Source of the DNA: Paenibacillus bovis
Lineage (GTDB): Bacteria > Bacillota > Bacilli > Bacillales > Bacillaceae_C
NCBI GenBank assembly: GCA_007679095.1
Contig: VEFU01000021.1
Location: 1 to 64,000 of the forward strand
Direction of reading: 5' to 3'
Length of the DNA stretch: 64,000 nucleotides
Part shown: piece after piece, positions 17,321-26,038 of the stretch
Layout of the letters: each line of letters starts with the position of its first letter
Numbering within the stretch: position 1 is the stretch's first letter
Made by a program: the position numbers and the translations under genes
The notes under the pieces: model-generated
What the model was told of the DNA's origin: nothing
What the model saw: only the letters and a program-made list of their open reading frames with translations
The model's database searches: none

Positions 17321-18247
17321 TTATTCTGTATACCCCATCAAAATCTTAGCATAAGGGGAATCAGATGGGATGATGATGACTGTATCATCACCAATAACTT
17401 TCTTATATGTTTCTAATGTACGATATAGATTATAAAATTCAGGGTCTTTAGAAAAAGCTTCATTATAGATTTTTGCTGCTTCTCCTTCCCCTTCCGCACG
17501 AATCTCATCCGCATCTGCTTCTGCTTTTGAAAGGATTTCTTTCACTTTACGATCTGTTTCTGCCATTGTTTCGTTTTTCTTGGCATCACCTTGTGATAAG
17601 TAATCTTGGGCTGTTGATTGACGCTCGGAAATCATTCGTGTATAAACAGAATTTTCATTTTCAGGCGGTAAATCAGTACGCTTCGTCCGCACATCTACAA
17701 CCGTAATTCCATACTCATCTCTTGACAACAATTCATTTACTTTTTCCGTCACTTGATCATTCAAACTACCACGCGAAGACTTCTCGTCATTAATAATTTC
17801 ATCATAATTTAATTGACCAAGTTCAGCTCTAACAACAGAATAGATAAATTCCTCCATTCGAGTTTCTGCATTAAGTACTGTTCTTGCGTTTGAAATCATT
17901 TTCTTCGGGTCATCAATTTTCCATACTGCATAGTTATCAATGATAATCCGCTTCTTGTCTTTCGTATTAATTTCTGCCTCTGACACATTATATGTCATTT
18001 GTCGTTTCGGAAGTGTTGAAGTGTTTTGAATAAATGGTATTTTGAATGCTATACCAGGCTCACTCTTAATATCCACTACTTCTCCGAATTGGCGAATTAC
18101 TTTATATTCTCCCTCTTTCACGACAAACACGCTAGAAAAAAACAATATCAGTATGACTATTATCGCTAAGAAGAACATCCCAATTTTTGCAAATTTACGC
18201 CATTCTTCATTAACAGATTTTCTCATGTTCACGACTTTTTCATCCAT
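17321..18247 (-). CDS. hflC: HflC-type SPFH membrane protein
   Basis: This 308-aa protein has one N-terminal membrane anchor (about residues 22-45) and an SPFH/band 7 domain (VFVVKEGEYKVIRQFGEVV onward), followed by a long Ala/Glu-rich coiled coil (KAEADADEIRAEGEGEAAKIYNEAF) and the conserved C-terminal LETYKKV. HflC pairs with HflK in a large membrane cage that holds the FtsH protease and affects quality control of membrane proteins. Its ATG overlaps the hflK stop by one base (TAATG). Close Bacillus model species use floA/floT for related roles and mostly lack HflKC at this site. Confidence 0.9.
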   Translation of the reverse strand: MDEKVVNMRKSVNEEWRKFAKIGMFFLAIIVILILFFSSVFVVKEGEYKVIRQFGEVVDIKSEPGIAFKIPFIQNTSTLPKRQMTYNVSEAEINTKDKKRIIIDNYAVWKIDDPKKMISNARTVLNAETRMEEFIYSVVRAELGQLNYDEIINDEKSSRGSLNDQVTEKVNELLSRDEYGITVVDVRTKRTDLPPENENSVYTRMISERQSTAQDYLSQGDAKKNETMAETDRKVKEILSKAEADADEIRAEGEGEAAKIYNEAFSKDPEFYNLYRTLETYKKVIGDDTVIIIPSDSPYAKILMGYTE

Positions 18248-19218
18248 TATTGTTGTGTACCTCCTTCTTCAGTAGACACATTTCCTTGATTAGAAGGTGT
18301 AGGTTGTTGTTGGTTTTCTAATGGTCGAATTGGAAAATACTTCATTGTATTCCCATCATCATTCATAATATAAATTTCAGCACCAGGGAGAACTTGTTCC
18401 AATGTCTCTAATGTTAAACGTTCCCTCGTGATCTCTGGGTTGTTTTTATATTGCTCATATAATTTATTGAAAATAGCAACATCCCCACGAGCAGCTTCTA
18501 AACGAGCAGCTTTATCTCCTGTTGCTTTTGAAATAATCGCAGCCTTTTCCCCTTCAGCTTCATTCATTAATTGATTTTCATATTTCTGCGCTTCGTTAAT
18601 CTTCGTATTCATTGTTTCCCTTGCATCTGTAACTGCAGTAAAAGCATTACGCACATCTTCATTCGGAAGTTCTACATCTTTTAAATTGACTGCAAGAATC
18701 GAAATACCGAGGTCATACTTATCTATTAAGCTAGTAAGTAATTCACGCACTTCTGCTTGGATTTCTGCTTTACCAGTTGTTAAGGCATCATCAATCTTTG
18801 AATTACCAATGATACTTCTTAAAGAAGCCGATGTCGCATCATATAATATATCTTTTGGGTTTTCAGCATTAAATAAATACTTTTGTGGATCTACTATTTT
18901 CCACTGCACTACAAGATCTGCAAGGACAATATTCTCATCCCCTGTAATCATCTTTGTTTCGTTAGCTGCACCATCATCTTCCTTATATCCAAAATCTAGT
19001 GATAAAGTTTCAGCAGGTACCTTTTCCACTTCTTGAATTGGCCATGGTAGTTTGAAATGTAGTCCTGGCTCCGAAACAGTTTGTTCTGCTTTCCCAAAGG
19101 TCATTATGACGGCTTGATCAGATTCATCTACAGTATACCAAGTTGTAAAGGCAACAATTGCTAGAATGATAACTGAAATAACAAGACCTGTTACCGTATA
19201 AATTCGTTTTAAGCTCAT
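18247..19218 (-). CDS. hflK: HflK-type SPFH membrane protein
   Basis: The 323-aa protein has one membrane helix (residues 7-29), an SPFH domain beginning VDESDQAVIMTFGKAEQTVSEPGLHFKLPWPIQEV, the VQWKIVDPQKYLF core, and a coiled coil with ERLTLETLEQVLPGAEIY. A polar Pro/Gln/Asn-rich tail ends it. The PGLHFKLPWP motif marks it as HflK rather than a flotillin. It is the first gene of hflK-hflC and has GGGGAAGTG upstream of the ATG. A strong SigW-type promoter lies 39 bp upstream, so the pair probably responds to envelope stress. Confidence 0.9.
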   Translation of the reverse strand: MSLKRIYTVTGLVISVIILAIVAFTTWYTVDESDQAVIMTFGKAEQTVSEPGLHFKLPWPIQEVEKVPAETLSLDFGYKEDDGAANETKMITGDENIVLADLVVQWKIVDPQKYLFNAENPKDILYDATSASLRSIIGNSKIDDALTTGKAEIQAEVRELLTSLIDKYDLGISILAVNLKDVELPNEDVRNAFTAVTDARETMNTKINEAQKYENQLMNEAEGEKAAIISKATGDKAARLEAARGDVAIFNKLYEQYKNNPEITRERLTLETLEQVLPGAEIYIMNDDGNTMKYFPIRPLENQQQPTPSNQGNVSTEEGGTQQ

Positions 19219-19256
19219 GCTTCACTTCCCCTTCTCTTAATCTCTCAACAGGTATA

Positions 19257-19282
19257 TACGACTAGATGGAGAAAAAGTTTCA
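19257..19282 (-). promoter_or_regulatory. SigW-type promoter of hflKC
   Basis: On the minus strand TGAAAC (19277-19282), exactly 16 nt, then CGTATA (19255-19260) match the SigW consensus without mismatch. The predicted transcript start is near 19250, some 30 nt before the hflK ATG. Confidence 0.8.
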
Positions 19283-19326
19283 TAAAAATACATAGCTATT
19301 TCGGGATTTGTACTTTTAACTTTGTA

Positions 19327-19457
19327 TGTTGATTTCCACTTCAGGTACTCGCTTTCCGCGGGCGGTTCGGTGAGCCTCCTCGTCGCTACGCGCCTGTGGG
19401 GTCTCACCCTGACCCGTCATTCCCGCAGGAGTCTCGTACCTTCCGCTCCAATCAACA
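19327..19457. repeat. Dispersed palindromic repeat, family B copy 1
   Basis: This 131-bp non-coding element has ends TGTTGATT and AATCAACA. Inside are the family marks ACTCGCTTTCCGCGGGC on one side and CCCGCAGGAGTCTCGTACC on the other, so it can fold into one long stem. Other members lie at 20643, 27735, 46594 and 59205. A 60-codon frame within it is judged spurious. Confidence 0.8.
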
Positions 19458-19502
19458 CTGTAGCAGTATAAAGATTTTATTTTAAATAAGCTTACCAATT
19501 AA

Positions 19503-19528
19503 AAAGCCTCGCTACATGGCGAGACTTT
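19503..19528 (-). terminator. Terminator downstream of 19617 gene
   Basis: AAAGTCTCGC pairs with GCGAGGCTTT on the minus strand with one mismatch and is followed by TTT. It lies about 90 nt past the stop of the minus-strand gene at 19617. Confidence 0.6.
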
Positions 19529-19616
19529 GATAATGTAATGCTTATTATATTTTTTGCTCGCTGTATCGACATGGTGCGTACTCCTTCTTTTAATGAGTTA
19601 TGTTTAATAATGCTTT

Positions 19617-20093
19617 TTACTGAGGGTAAATCGTTCTTTCAGGTAATTCTTTGTACTCTTTTTTTGATTTCACTATATCTCCAATTAGCTGTGTCAACTG
19701 GTAAAAGTCTTTATGGTTTTTAATACGTTGGTCATAGCCATCTCTCCATATGAACGATTTCTTTTTCCATCCATATTGAATTTGAAATTTATGGCCAAAT
19801 CCACCGGGAAGACCTGATAATCCTTGAATTTCATTGGGATAATCAAAAAAATCAATTTCTTTCATATAGCTTAATATTTTCTTTTTTTCTTCCTTCGTTA
19901 ATTCGAGATCAATTGTCACTGGTCCATCGTCTAATATTTTAGTATATTGATTTGTAAAAGTATTTAACTGGTCTGCCTCTACTAAAAGCCCAGTTTCATA
20001 AATGAAATTAAATTTAGGACGGAATAGGAAGAAAAGCAGAATTAGTAAAAATGTTATTACTATTACAAATGACATAACTTTTGCATTTTTCAT
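19617..20093 (-). CDS. Membrane-anchored protein of unknown function
   Basis: I do not recognise this 158-aa protein. It has a single N-terminal membrane helix (about residues 8-24, without a lipobox or obvious cleavage site) and an extracytoplasmic domain of about 130 residues. This domain is rich in Lys, Asp and Tyr and contains PNEIQGLSGLPGGFGHKFQIQYGWKKKSF. The start ATG follows GGAGGTGGCAACC. It is surrounded by dispersed repeats and a broken protease gene, so it belongs to a variable island between hflK and the TCA genes. Lack of close family features suggests a lineage-limited gene. Confidence 0.6.
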   Translation of the reverse strand: MKNAKVMSFVIVITFLLILLFFLFRPKFNFIYETGLLVEADQLNTFTNQYTKILDDGPVTIDLELTKEEKKKILSYMKEIDFFDYPNEIQGLSGLPGGFGHKFQIQYGWKKKSFIWRDGYDQRIKNHKDFYQLTQLIGDIVKSKKEYKELPERTIYPQ

Positions 20094-20134
20094 CCCAAGG
20101 TTGCCACCTCCAATAGAATTAATATCCCTTACTA

Positions 20135-20599
20135 TTAATATACAATTGAAGAAGAGTAATATGTTCCTCCATGTTTATCATAACTTTGAAAGTAAGGTGC
20201 TATCGCAACACGGTATGTTCCGGAGCCATATGATGGTAGGTAAAAATCAGCTGTTATTATTCTATCATAAGTCCATCCTAACCTTTTAACCAATCCGGTA
20301 TTATTTATTACGTTTTGGGTTGCAACAGTTTTCCAACTTCCGGATGAATATCTCTGTAATTGAACTCTATAATGTTTCTCACCATATGATTTATCTTTAA
20401 ATGTAAAACGAGCAGTATTATACGAAACTACACTCGAAGTAATATTTTCTGCCCACCCATACCCTAAAACACTATCTATCTTTTGCTTATCAGTATAACT
20501 AGGACCTTGTAATGAGTTACACTTTGCCGCATCCATAATCGTTGTTACGGAACCATTGCAAACATTTGATCCTGTATGTTTATATTGTTCATGTAATCC
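20135..20599 (-). pseudogene. C-terminal remnant of a secreted metalloprotease-like protein
   Basis: The frame reads GLHEQYKHTGSN, then SVTTIMDAAKCNSLQGPS and a beta-rich tail ending YYSSSIVY. GLHEQ...IMDAAKC looks like the end of a HExxHxxGLH zinc site plus the downstream Met-turn of metzincin-type proteases. The HExxH half is absent. Upstream of GL the frame runs into sequence resembling an insertion-sequence end (20620-20639) and then a TGA. The first in-frame ATG (20536) has no ribosome site, so the gene is very likely dead. The protease assignment is inference from a short motif. Confidence 0.55.
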
Positions 20600-20619
20600 A
20601 ATATAGATAAAAATAACCG

Positions 20620-20639
20620 TGTCTAACTTTTTGGGGTCA
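20620..20639. mobile_element. Possible solo IS3-family terminal repeat
   Basis: The 20 bp here read TGACCCCAAAAAGTTAGACA on the minus strand, like terminal repeats of IS150-group IS3 elements. No transposase gene is nearby. It lies exactly between the broken protease frame and a truncated family B repeat, which suggests a deletion formed around a lost element. Confidence 0.4.
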
Positions 20640-20642
20640 CTT

Positions 20643-20862
20643 CAAAACCCCGAGGAGGCTTGCCATTCTTGTCTAGCTCAGCTCCTTGTGGCTATTGAAT
20701 TTCCTGTCGCTTCCCTACGATAAGTCATCATCGACTCATTCCCTTCGTGATTCCTTTACCTCAGTTAGCGCCCTAGTAAATTCATAGGCCACTTCACTGT
20801 CGCCTACACTTTTCTATTCCAATGGAAAGCGAAGTGTATACGGGCTACGGATATTTAATCAA
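20643..20862. repeat. Truncated dispersed repeat, family B copy 2
   Basis: About 220 bp share their order of blocks with 46680-46887: CCGAGGAGGCTT, CTTGTCTAG, CTACGATAAGTCATCATCGA, TCGTGATTCCTTT, AATTCATA and GGAAAGCGAAGTGTAT. The left half, with the first inverted arm, is missing and the cut falls at the putative insertion-sequence end. Confidence 0.75.
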
Positions 20863-20907
20863 AAAATTTATTTGCAAACAGTAACAATACACAGTAATTA
20901 TTGATTA

Positions 20908-21345
20908 TTATTGTGGTGGACAAACAACAATATCCCCATTTAAAACTATGTCTTCATTTTCATCTATTGCTTCGACATGAACTGTTATTTGGTTTACTTC
21001 CGTCTCCATGTCTGTGATTTCAAAAAGAAATGTTACTGTTTCGTAGTGATGTACCGGTTTTGTAAATTCTATTTGCTGTTTAATAATATTTGAACCCGGC
21101 CCTGGCATATATTTGGATACTGCAGAAGTAATAATGCCTGTTAGCATGATTGCTGGAACGATCGGTTTCTTATAAATTGTTTGTGAAGTATATTCATGTT
21201 GTATGTACAGTGGGTTTGCGTCATTAGTAAGTCCTAGGAATAATAGTAATTCTTTATCCTCCATTTTTTCTGTAACTTCAAACTTTTCACCTACTGATAT
21301 TTCTTCTATTTTCCGACCGAGCTTTTGTTTTTTTCCCAGTATCAA
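20908..21345 (-). CDS. MaoC-like dehydratase domain protein
   Basis: The 145-aa protein is a single hot-dog domain of the MaoC type, as in (R)-specific enoyl-CoA hydratases. It contains FLGLTNDANPLYIQHEYTSQTIYKKPIVPAIMLTGII, which holds the hydratase Asp (ND.NP) and a His in the expected order. It probably hydrates short enoyl-CoA. A TTG at 21345 is the likely start, with GGAGGTG six nt upstream; the ATG at 21360 would place that ribosome site inside the gene. It lies downstream of mdh on the same strand, separated by a terminator and a MITE. Confidence 0.75.
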   Translation of the reverse strand: MILGKKQKLGRKIEEISVGEKFEVTEKMEDKELLLFLGLTNDANPLYIQHEYTSQTIYKKPIVPAIMLTGIITSAVSKYMPGPGSNIIKQQIEFTKPVHHYETVTFLFEITDMETEVNQITVHVEAIDENEDIVLNGDIVVCPPQ

Positions 21346-21425
21346 TACGGGCACCTCCATCAAATAAAAACGCTTTCTAAAATATTATTTTTATCATAAC
21401 ATGTTTACTTTCTCTGTACAAAAGA

Positions 21426-21466
21426 AATACCGAACCAATCTATCTTAAATAGGCTGGTTCGGTATT
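21426..21466. terminator. Hairpin between mdh and maoC-like gene
   Basis: AATACCGAACCA pairs perfectly with TGGTTCGGTATT, and the stem continues weakly inward. T-rich tails occur on both strands, better on the plus strand. It was probably the original mdh-side terminator before the MITE inserted. Confidence 0.65.
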
Positions 21467-21479
21467 TTTATTAATTTAA

Positions 21480-21667
21480 GCTCTGTTAAACTCTGTTGTT
21501 GATTTTCGCTCCTGAACACTCGCTTTCCGCGGGCACGGCCTCAGCTAACTTGGCAAAGAAAACCGCTTTGCCAAGTGGATCTTCGGCTCGTGCTGTTCCC
21601 GCAGGAGTCTCGTGTACATCCGCTACAATCAACTAAGTTGTTAACAACAATGAACTTTAACAGAGCC
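21480..21667 (-). mobile_element. 188-bp MITE-like element, copy 1
   Basis: Read on the minus strand it starts GGCTCTGTTAAA and ends TTTAACAGAGC. An 8-bp target duplication TAATTTAA flanks it (21472-21479 and 21668-21675). The centre holds a perfect hairpin ACTTGGCAAAG / CTTTGCCAAGT. It is non-coding and nearly identical to copies at 45090 and 49121. Its terminal G forms the last base of the mdh TAG stop codon. Confidence 0.9.
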
Positions 21668-22599
21668 TAATTTAAAATATCCATTACTTTTCGTACTGAT
21701 GCAGCTGACTTTTGGAGCGCTACCTTTTCATCATCTGTTAAATCGAGTTCAATGATTTTTTCAATGCCATTCTTACCTAAAATAGTAGGTACACCTAAGT
21801 AAATACCATCGAATCCATATTCACCTTCAAGGTAAGCTATTGCAGGAAGAACACGACGTTGATCCTTTACGATGGCTTCTACCATCTCAACTAAAGCAGC
21901 AGCGGGTGCGTAGTATGCACTACCATTCCCTAATAAGTTTACAATTTCGCCTCCACCTTTACGGGTGCGTTCAACGATTGCCTCGAGACGATCTTGTGGA
22001 ATTAATGTTTCAAGCGGAATTCCACCTGCATAAGAATAACGCACAAGCGGAACCATATCGTCTCCATGTCCCCCAAGTACAAATCCAGTTATATCCTTTA
22101 CAGATAGATTTAATTCTTGTGCAACAAATGTACGAAAACGAGCAGTATCAAGTACACCTGATTGACCAATAACTCGATTCTTAGGAAATCCTGATTCCTT
22201 AAAAACTGTATAAGTCATCGCATCCACTGGATTCGTAAGGACAACAATATAGCAGTTTGGAGAATATTTTACAATTTCTTGCGTGACACTTTTCATGATT
22301 TGCTGGTTTGTTTGCACGAGGTCATCACGACTCATCCCAGGTTTACGTGCAATCCCTGCAGTAATAACAACTACATCCGAGTCCTTCGTATCCTCGTAAT
22401 CAGCAGTACCAGTAATATTGGCGTCAAATCCTTGTACTGGAGAAGCTTCTAGCATGTCGAGAGCTTTCCCTTTTGTTGGATTTTCCATTTGCGGGATGTC
22501 CACCAGTACTACATCGCCCAGTTCTTTCTGAGCTAATAGAAATGCTGTTGTTGCTCCTGTAAAACCACTACCAATTACGGAAAGCTTTTTTCGTGCCAT
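21667..22599 (-). CDS. mdh: Malate dehydrogenase
   Basis: The 310-aa enzyme interconverts malate and oxaloacetate with NAD. It has the dinucleotide fold [14 protein letters not shown], the NAD-specifying Asp in VVLVDI, substrate arginines in [11 protein letters not shown] and the catalytic His in [10 protein letters not shown]. This is the LDH-like MDH of Bacillus. AGGGGGAG precedes the ATG. It follows icd and citZ on the same strand, the usual citZ-icd-mdh order. Its stop codon is TAG only because a MITE is inserted at that point; the target duplication implies an ancestral TAA. Confidence 0.97.
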   Translation of the reverse strand: MARKKLSVIGSGFTGATTAFLLAQKELGDVVLVDIPQMENPTKGKALDMLEASPVQGFDANITGTADYEDTKDSDVVVITAGIARKPGMSRDDLVQTNQQIMKSVTQEIVKYSPNCYIVVLTNPVDAMTYTVFKESGFPKNRVIGQSGVLDTARFRTFVAQELNLSVKDITGFVLGGHGDDMVPLVRYSYAGGIPLETLIPQDRLEAIVERTRKGGGEIVNLLGNGSAYYAPAAALVEMVEAIVKDQRRVLPAIAYLEGEYGFDGIYLGVPTILGKNGIEKIIELDLTDDEKVALQKSAASVRKVMDILN

Positions 22600-22720
22600 T
22601 TATATCTCCCCCTACCGTAAAGTACTTATGTGAACCGTTTCATTTTCATTATAAAATAAAAGACTGAGGAATGCGAGTCAACCCGAAGATTGAACCCGCT
22701 TTTTCCGTCAGTCCATTAAA

Positions 22721-23992
22721 TTAACCCATATTTTCAATTAATGCAGTTGCGAATTCGGAAGTTTTTACTTCTGTTGCACCTTCCATTAGGCGTGCAAAGT
22801 CATAAGTAACAACTTTAGATTCAATTGTTTTCTCAACAGAATCAATGATTAATTTTGCTGCTTCATTCCATCCTAAGTGTTCAAGCATTAGTACACCTGA
22901 AAGAAGAACAGATGAAGGATTTACTTTATCAAGGCCAGCATATTTTGGAGCAGTACCATGTGTAGCTTCAAAAATAGCATGTCCTGTTTCGTAGTTGATG
23001 TTTGCTCCAGGAGCAATACCAATCCCACCTACTTGAGCAGCTAGTGCATCAGAGATGTAATCTCCATTTAAGTTCATTGTTGCTACAACATCAAATTCTT
23101 TTGGACGAGTTAAGATTTGTTGTAAGAAGATATCTGCAATAGCATCTTTTACAATGATTTTTCCTGCTGCTTCTGCATCAGCTTGTGCTTTATTAGCAGC
23201 TTCAGTGCCTTGCTCTTCCTTAATCTGATCGTATTGGTTCCATGTGAATACTTTATCGCCGAATTCTCTTTCAGCTAGTTCATATCCCCAATTCTTAAAT
23301 GCGCCTTCTGTAAATTTCATAATGTTACCTTTATGTACAAGTGTAACAGATTTACGGCCTTCTTTAATTGCATAGTTGATAGCTGCACGTACTAGACGCT
23401 CAGTACCTTCTGCAGAAACAGGCTTAATTCCAATCCCAGAAGTTTCAGGGAAACGGATTTTGTTTACACCCATTTCATTTTTCAAGAACTCAATCACTTT
23501 TTTAACTTCATCTGTACCTTCTTTATACTCAATACCTGCATAGATATCTTCTGTATTTTCGCGGAAGATAACCATATCTGTATCTTCTGGACGTTTTACC
23601 GGGGAAGGTACACCTTGGAAATAACGTACTGGACGTAAGCATACGAATAAATCAAGCTCTTGTCGAAGTGCTACGTTTAGTGAACGAATTCCTCCACCGA
23701 TTGGTGTTGTTAAAGGTCCTTTAATTGCGATGAAATACTCACGAATTGCTTCTAGTGTTTCTTCTGGTAACCATTCACCAAATTTATTGTAAGCTTTCTC
23801 ACCTGCATATACTTCTTTCCAGACAATTTCCTTTTCACCAGCATATGCTTTTTCAACCGCAGCATCTAATACTCTTTGTGCTGCTGCCCAAATATCGGGA
23901 CCTGTCCCATCTCCTTCAATAAATGGAATAATAGGATTGTTTGGCGTCTTTAACACACCGTTTTCAACTATAATTTTTTCACCTTGTGTCAT
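22721..23992 (-). CDS. icd: Isocitrate dehydrogenase (NADP)
   Basis: The 423-aa enzyme converts isocitrate to 2-oxoglutarate with NADP. The substrate loop serine lies in [13 protein letters not shown], preceding the arginines of [22 protein letters not shown] and the metal-binding [13 protein letters not shown] follow. [14 protein letters not shown] is in the cofactor region. Length equals the B. subtilis enzyme when ATG 23992 is used; AGGAGGG is at good distance and the longer frame adds only eight residues without a ribosome site. It lies 74 bp after citZ. Confidence 0.97.
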   Translation of the reverse strand: MTQGEKIIVENGVLKTPNNPIIPFIEGDGTGPDIWAAAQRVLDAAVEKAYAGEKEIVWKEVYAGEKAYNKFGEWLPEETLEAIREYFIAIKGPLTTPIGGGIRSLNVALRQELDLFVCLRPVRYFQGVPSPVKRPEDTDMVIFRENTEDIYAGIEYKEGTDEVKKVIEFLKNEMGVNKIRFPETSGIGIKPVSAEGTERLVRAAINYAIKEGRKSVTLVHKGNIMKFTEGAFKNWGYELAEREFGDKVFTWNQYDQIKEEQGTEAANKAQADAEAAGKIIVKDAIADIFLQQILTRPKEFDVVATMNLNGDYISDALAAQVGGIGIAPGANINYETGHAIFEATHGTAPKYAGLDKVNPSSVLLSGVLMLEHLGWNEAAKLIIDSVEKTIESKVVTYDFARLMEGATEVKTSEFATALIENMG

Positions 23993-24066
23993 TTTGTTCC
24001 CTCCTGTGTTAGTCATGATTTATTATAATATCAGAAAAACTATAAATATTCTATCTTCGCTTCCTC

Positions 24067-25182
24067 TTAACGCTGATCAACAGGTACGTATTGACGCAAA
24101 GATGGTCCTGTATATTCTGCGCGTGGACGAATCAATCTGTTGTTATCATATTGTTCTAGAATATGTGCAAGCCATCCAGATACCCTGGAAACAGCAAAGA
24201 TAGGCGTAAATAGATCATGGTCAATGCCAAGGCTATGATATACAGATGCTGAATAAAAATCAACATTTGGCGGTAGTGGTTTTTGTGAAGTAAATGTTTC
24301 ATGTACCTTTACTGAAATATCATACCATTCTGGTTCACCAGTTAGTTCTGTGAGCTTTCTTGACATTTCTTTCAGATGTTTAGCTCTTGGATCACCACTT
24401 CGATATACACGGTGACCGAAGCCCATAATTTTTTCTTTTTTACTTAGTTTATCTAAGACATATTGTTCTGCTTTATCTACTGAACCAATTTCTGTGAGCA
24501 TTTTCATTACTTGTTCGTTTGCTCCACCATGAAGAGGTCCTTTTAAAGCACCAATTGCTGATGTTATACCAGAGTATACATCCGAAAGTGTTGCAACACA
24601 TACACGAGCAGTGAATGTAGATGCATTTAGTTCATGGTCTGCATGAAGAATTAATGCTTTGTTCATCGCTTCTACTTCAATTTTCTCTGGTTCTTTACCA
24701 TTGAGCATATACAAGAAATTTTCAGCGATATCAAAGTCTTTACGTGGAGCTACTGGTTCAAGACCTTTTCGTATTCTTGAGAAAGCAGCAACGATTGTTG
24801 GCATTTTAGCTTGCAGACGAATTGCTTTACGATAATTAGCCTCTTTTTCCATTACATCCGCTTCATCATCATAGAGACCAAGTAATGAAACAGCTGTACG
24901 TAGTGCTGCCATTGGATGTATTTTATCGGTAGGCATAGATTTTAGAGTTGCAATTACTTCTTTCGGAAGTTCCATATTGTCTGCTATTTGATTTTTTAAT
25001 TCTTGTAATTGTTCTTTTGTAGGTAATTCTAAATGCCAAAGTAAATAAATTACCTCTTCAAAAGTTGCATTTTCTGTTAAGTCATCAATGTTATAACCAA
25101 CATATGTTAGATTATCATCGATGATAGAACTAATGGAAGATGTAGTTGCTACAATTCCTTCCAGTCCTTGCTTTGCAATCAT
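24067..25182 (-). CDS. citZ: Citrate synthase
   Basis: The 371-aa enzyme condenses oxaloacetate and acetyl-CoA. The type II short form is complete. The catalytic residues are visible: His in LILHADHELNAST, His in GFGHRVYRSGDPRA and Asp in NVDFYSASVYHSLGI. AAGGAGAGG precedes the ATG. It heads the citZ-icd-mdh set. A candidate catabolite response element and promoter lie in the 280-bp gap upstream, in keeping with carbon repression of citZ in B. subtilis. Confidence 0.97.
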   Translation of the reverse strand: MIAKQGLEGIVATTSSISSIIDDNLTYVGYNIDDLTENATFEEVIYLLWHLELPTKEQLQELKNQIADNMELPKEVIATLKSMPTDKIHPMAALRTAVSLLGLYDDEADVMEKEANYRKAIRLQAKMPTIVAAFSRIRKGLEPVAPRKDFDIAENFLYMLNGKEPEKIEVEAMNKALILHADHELNASTFTARVCVATLSDVYSGITSAIGALKGPLHGGANEQVMKMLTEIGSVDKAEQYVLDKLSKKEKIMGFGHRVYRSGDPRAKHLKEMSRKLTELTGEPEWYDISVKVHETFTSQKPLPPNVDFYSASVYHSLGIDHDLFTPIFAVSRVSGWLAHILEQYDNNRLIRPRAEYTGPSLRQYVPVDQR

Positions 25183-25376
25183 AATATAACCTCTCCTTTA
25201 TCTCTCTTTTTGTAACAAACTGAATTTACAGCAAAATAAAGATAGATTGCTAGAGGATTCATAAAACAGCAATCGTGCGCTTAATAATCCAATTCCCATT
25301 TATTCACAATACCCCACATTCCATAATAGCGACTTAATTTAGCCATTCACTAGATAGGGAGATTGTATCATTGTCC

Positions 25377-25420
25377 ATTATAACTAAAAAATGTACTTTT
25401 GGAAATGGAAACGCTTAAAA
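25377..25420 (-). promoter_or_regulatory. Candidate citZ promoter with cre-like site
   Basis: ATGGAAACGCTTAAAA at 25405-25420 fits the CcpA cre pattern WTGNAANCGNWNNCW except one base. It lies just upstream of a TATAAT on the minus strand (25377-25382) that could drive citZ, overlapping the expected -35 area. No clear -35 was found. Confidence 0.4.
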
Positions 25421-25440
25421 ATTCACAATCTAATAAAAAA

Positions 25441-25476
25441 GTATAGAATAACGACAAAAAACTCGTTATCCTATAC
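25441..25476 (-). terminator. Terminator of ytwI-like gene
   Basis: GTATAGGATAACGA pairs with TCGTTATTCTATAC (13 of 14) around a T-rich loop. TTTTTTATTAG follows on the minus strand. The stem begins inside the last codons of the gene. Confidence 0.85.
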
Positions 25477-25939
25477 CTGATTTTAATAATTCAAATACTT
25501 TCATTGCAATATAAGCTATCCCCGCTCCAATCAATGGTCCAACTGGGACTCCTTTAAATAGAGCAACCGCTAAAATAGTTCCTATTACTAACGCAGTTGT
25601 AATATGGGGATCGGTTGATAGGAGGCCAACACCATATCTTGCTATAATCGCAACTGCCATACCTGCAGCAAGAGCAATCCAAGCATATGGAGATTTTACA
25701 ACTTCTCCTAATTCTTTAAAACCTATATGTCCACTCGCAATCGGAGCAAGAACGGCAATAGTTATGACGGTTACTCCCCAATTTATACCTTTTGCCTGAA
25801 GAGTATCAAATATTTTATGATCTATCCCTATTACGATAAGGACGATTAAAATACTAGCAGCAATCATTAATGACTGGTTTTTTGCTATGAAGCCTATAGC
25901 AAGAAGTAATAACATAAATAAAAATGGCTGGTTAAACAT
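25466..25939 (-). CDS. ytwI: DUF441 membrane protein YtwI
   Basis: The 157-aa protein belongs to UPF0756/DUF441. Four or five hydrophobic helices are visible, with conserved-looking GINWGVTVITIAVLAPIASG in the middle and FKGVPVGPLIGAGIAY near the end. Function is unknown; it is an integral membrane protein. It is divergent from ytvI with about 100 bp between, and its own terminator overlaps the stop codon. The ATG is the only plausible start. Confidence 0.88.
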   Translation of the reverse strand: MFNQPFLFMLLLLAIGFIAKNQSLMIAASILIVLIVIGIDHKIFDTLQAKGINWGVTVITIAVLAPIASGHIGFKELGEVVKSPYAWIALAAGMAVAIIARYGVGLLSTDPHITTALVIGTILAVALFKGVPVGPLIGAGIAYIAMKVFELLKSGIG

Positions 25940-25982
25940 CGTCGCACATCCTTAACAGAAAATTATTATCGTAAATTGCCCA

Positions 25983-26011
25983 TCATGTTTTGATAGAGAA
26001 AAGCATATAAT
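25983..26011 (+). promoter_or_regulatory. SigE-type promoter of ytvI
   Basis: TCATGTT, 14 nt, then CATATAAT resembles the mother-cell SigE pattern (-35 near TCATATT, -10 CATAYANT). It lies 28 bp before the ytvI start. The same arrangement occurs before ytrH. Confidence 0.55.
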
Positions 26012-26038
26012 CCATTAATATGAAATGGGGGTGGCTTT

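Noticed and set aside
19316-19498. 60-codon frame on the minus strand
   Set aside because: It is contained in a palindromic repeat element; similar frames would appear in every copy.
20135-20536. Complete 133-aa gene from ATG 20536
   Set aside because: There is no ribosome site, and protein-like sequence continues upstream of that ATG with no start.
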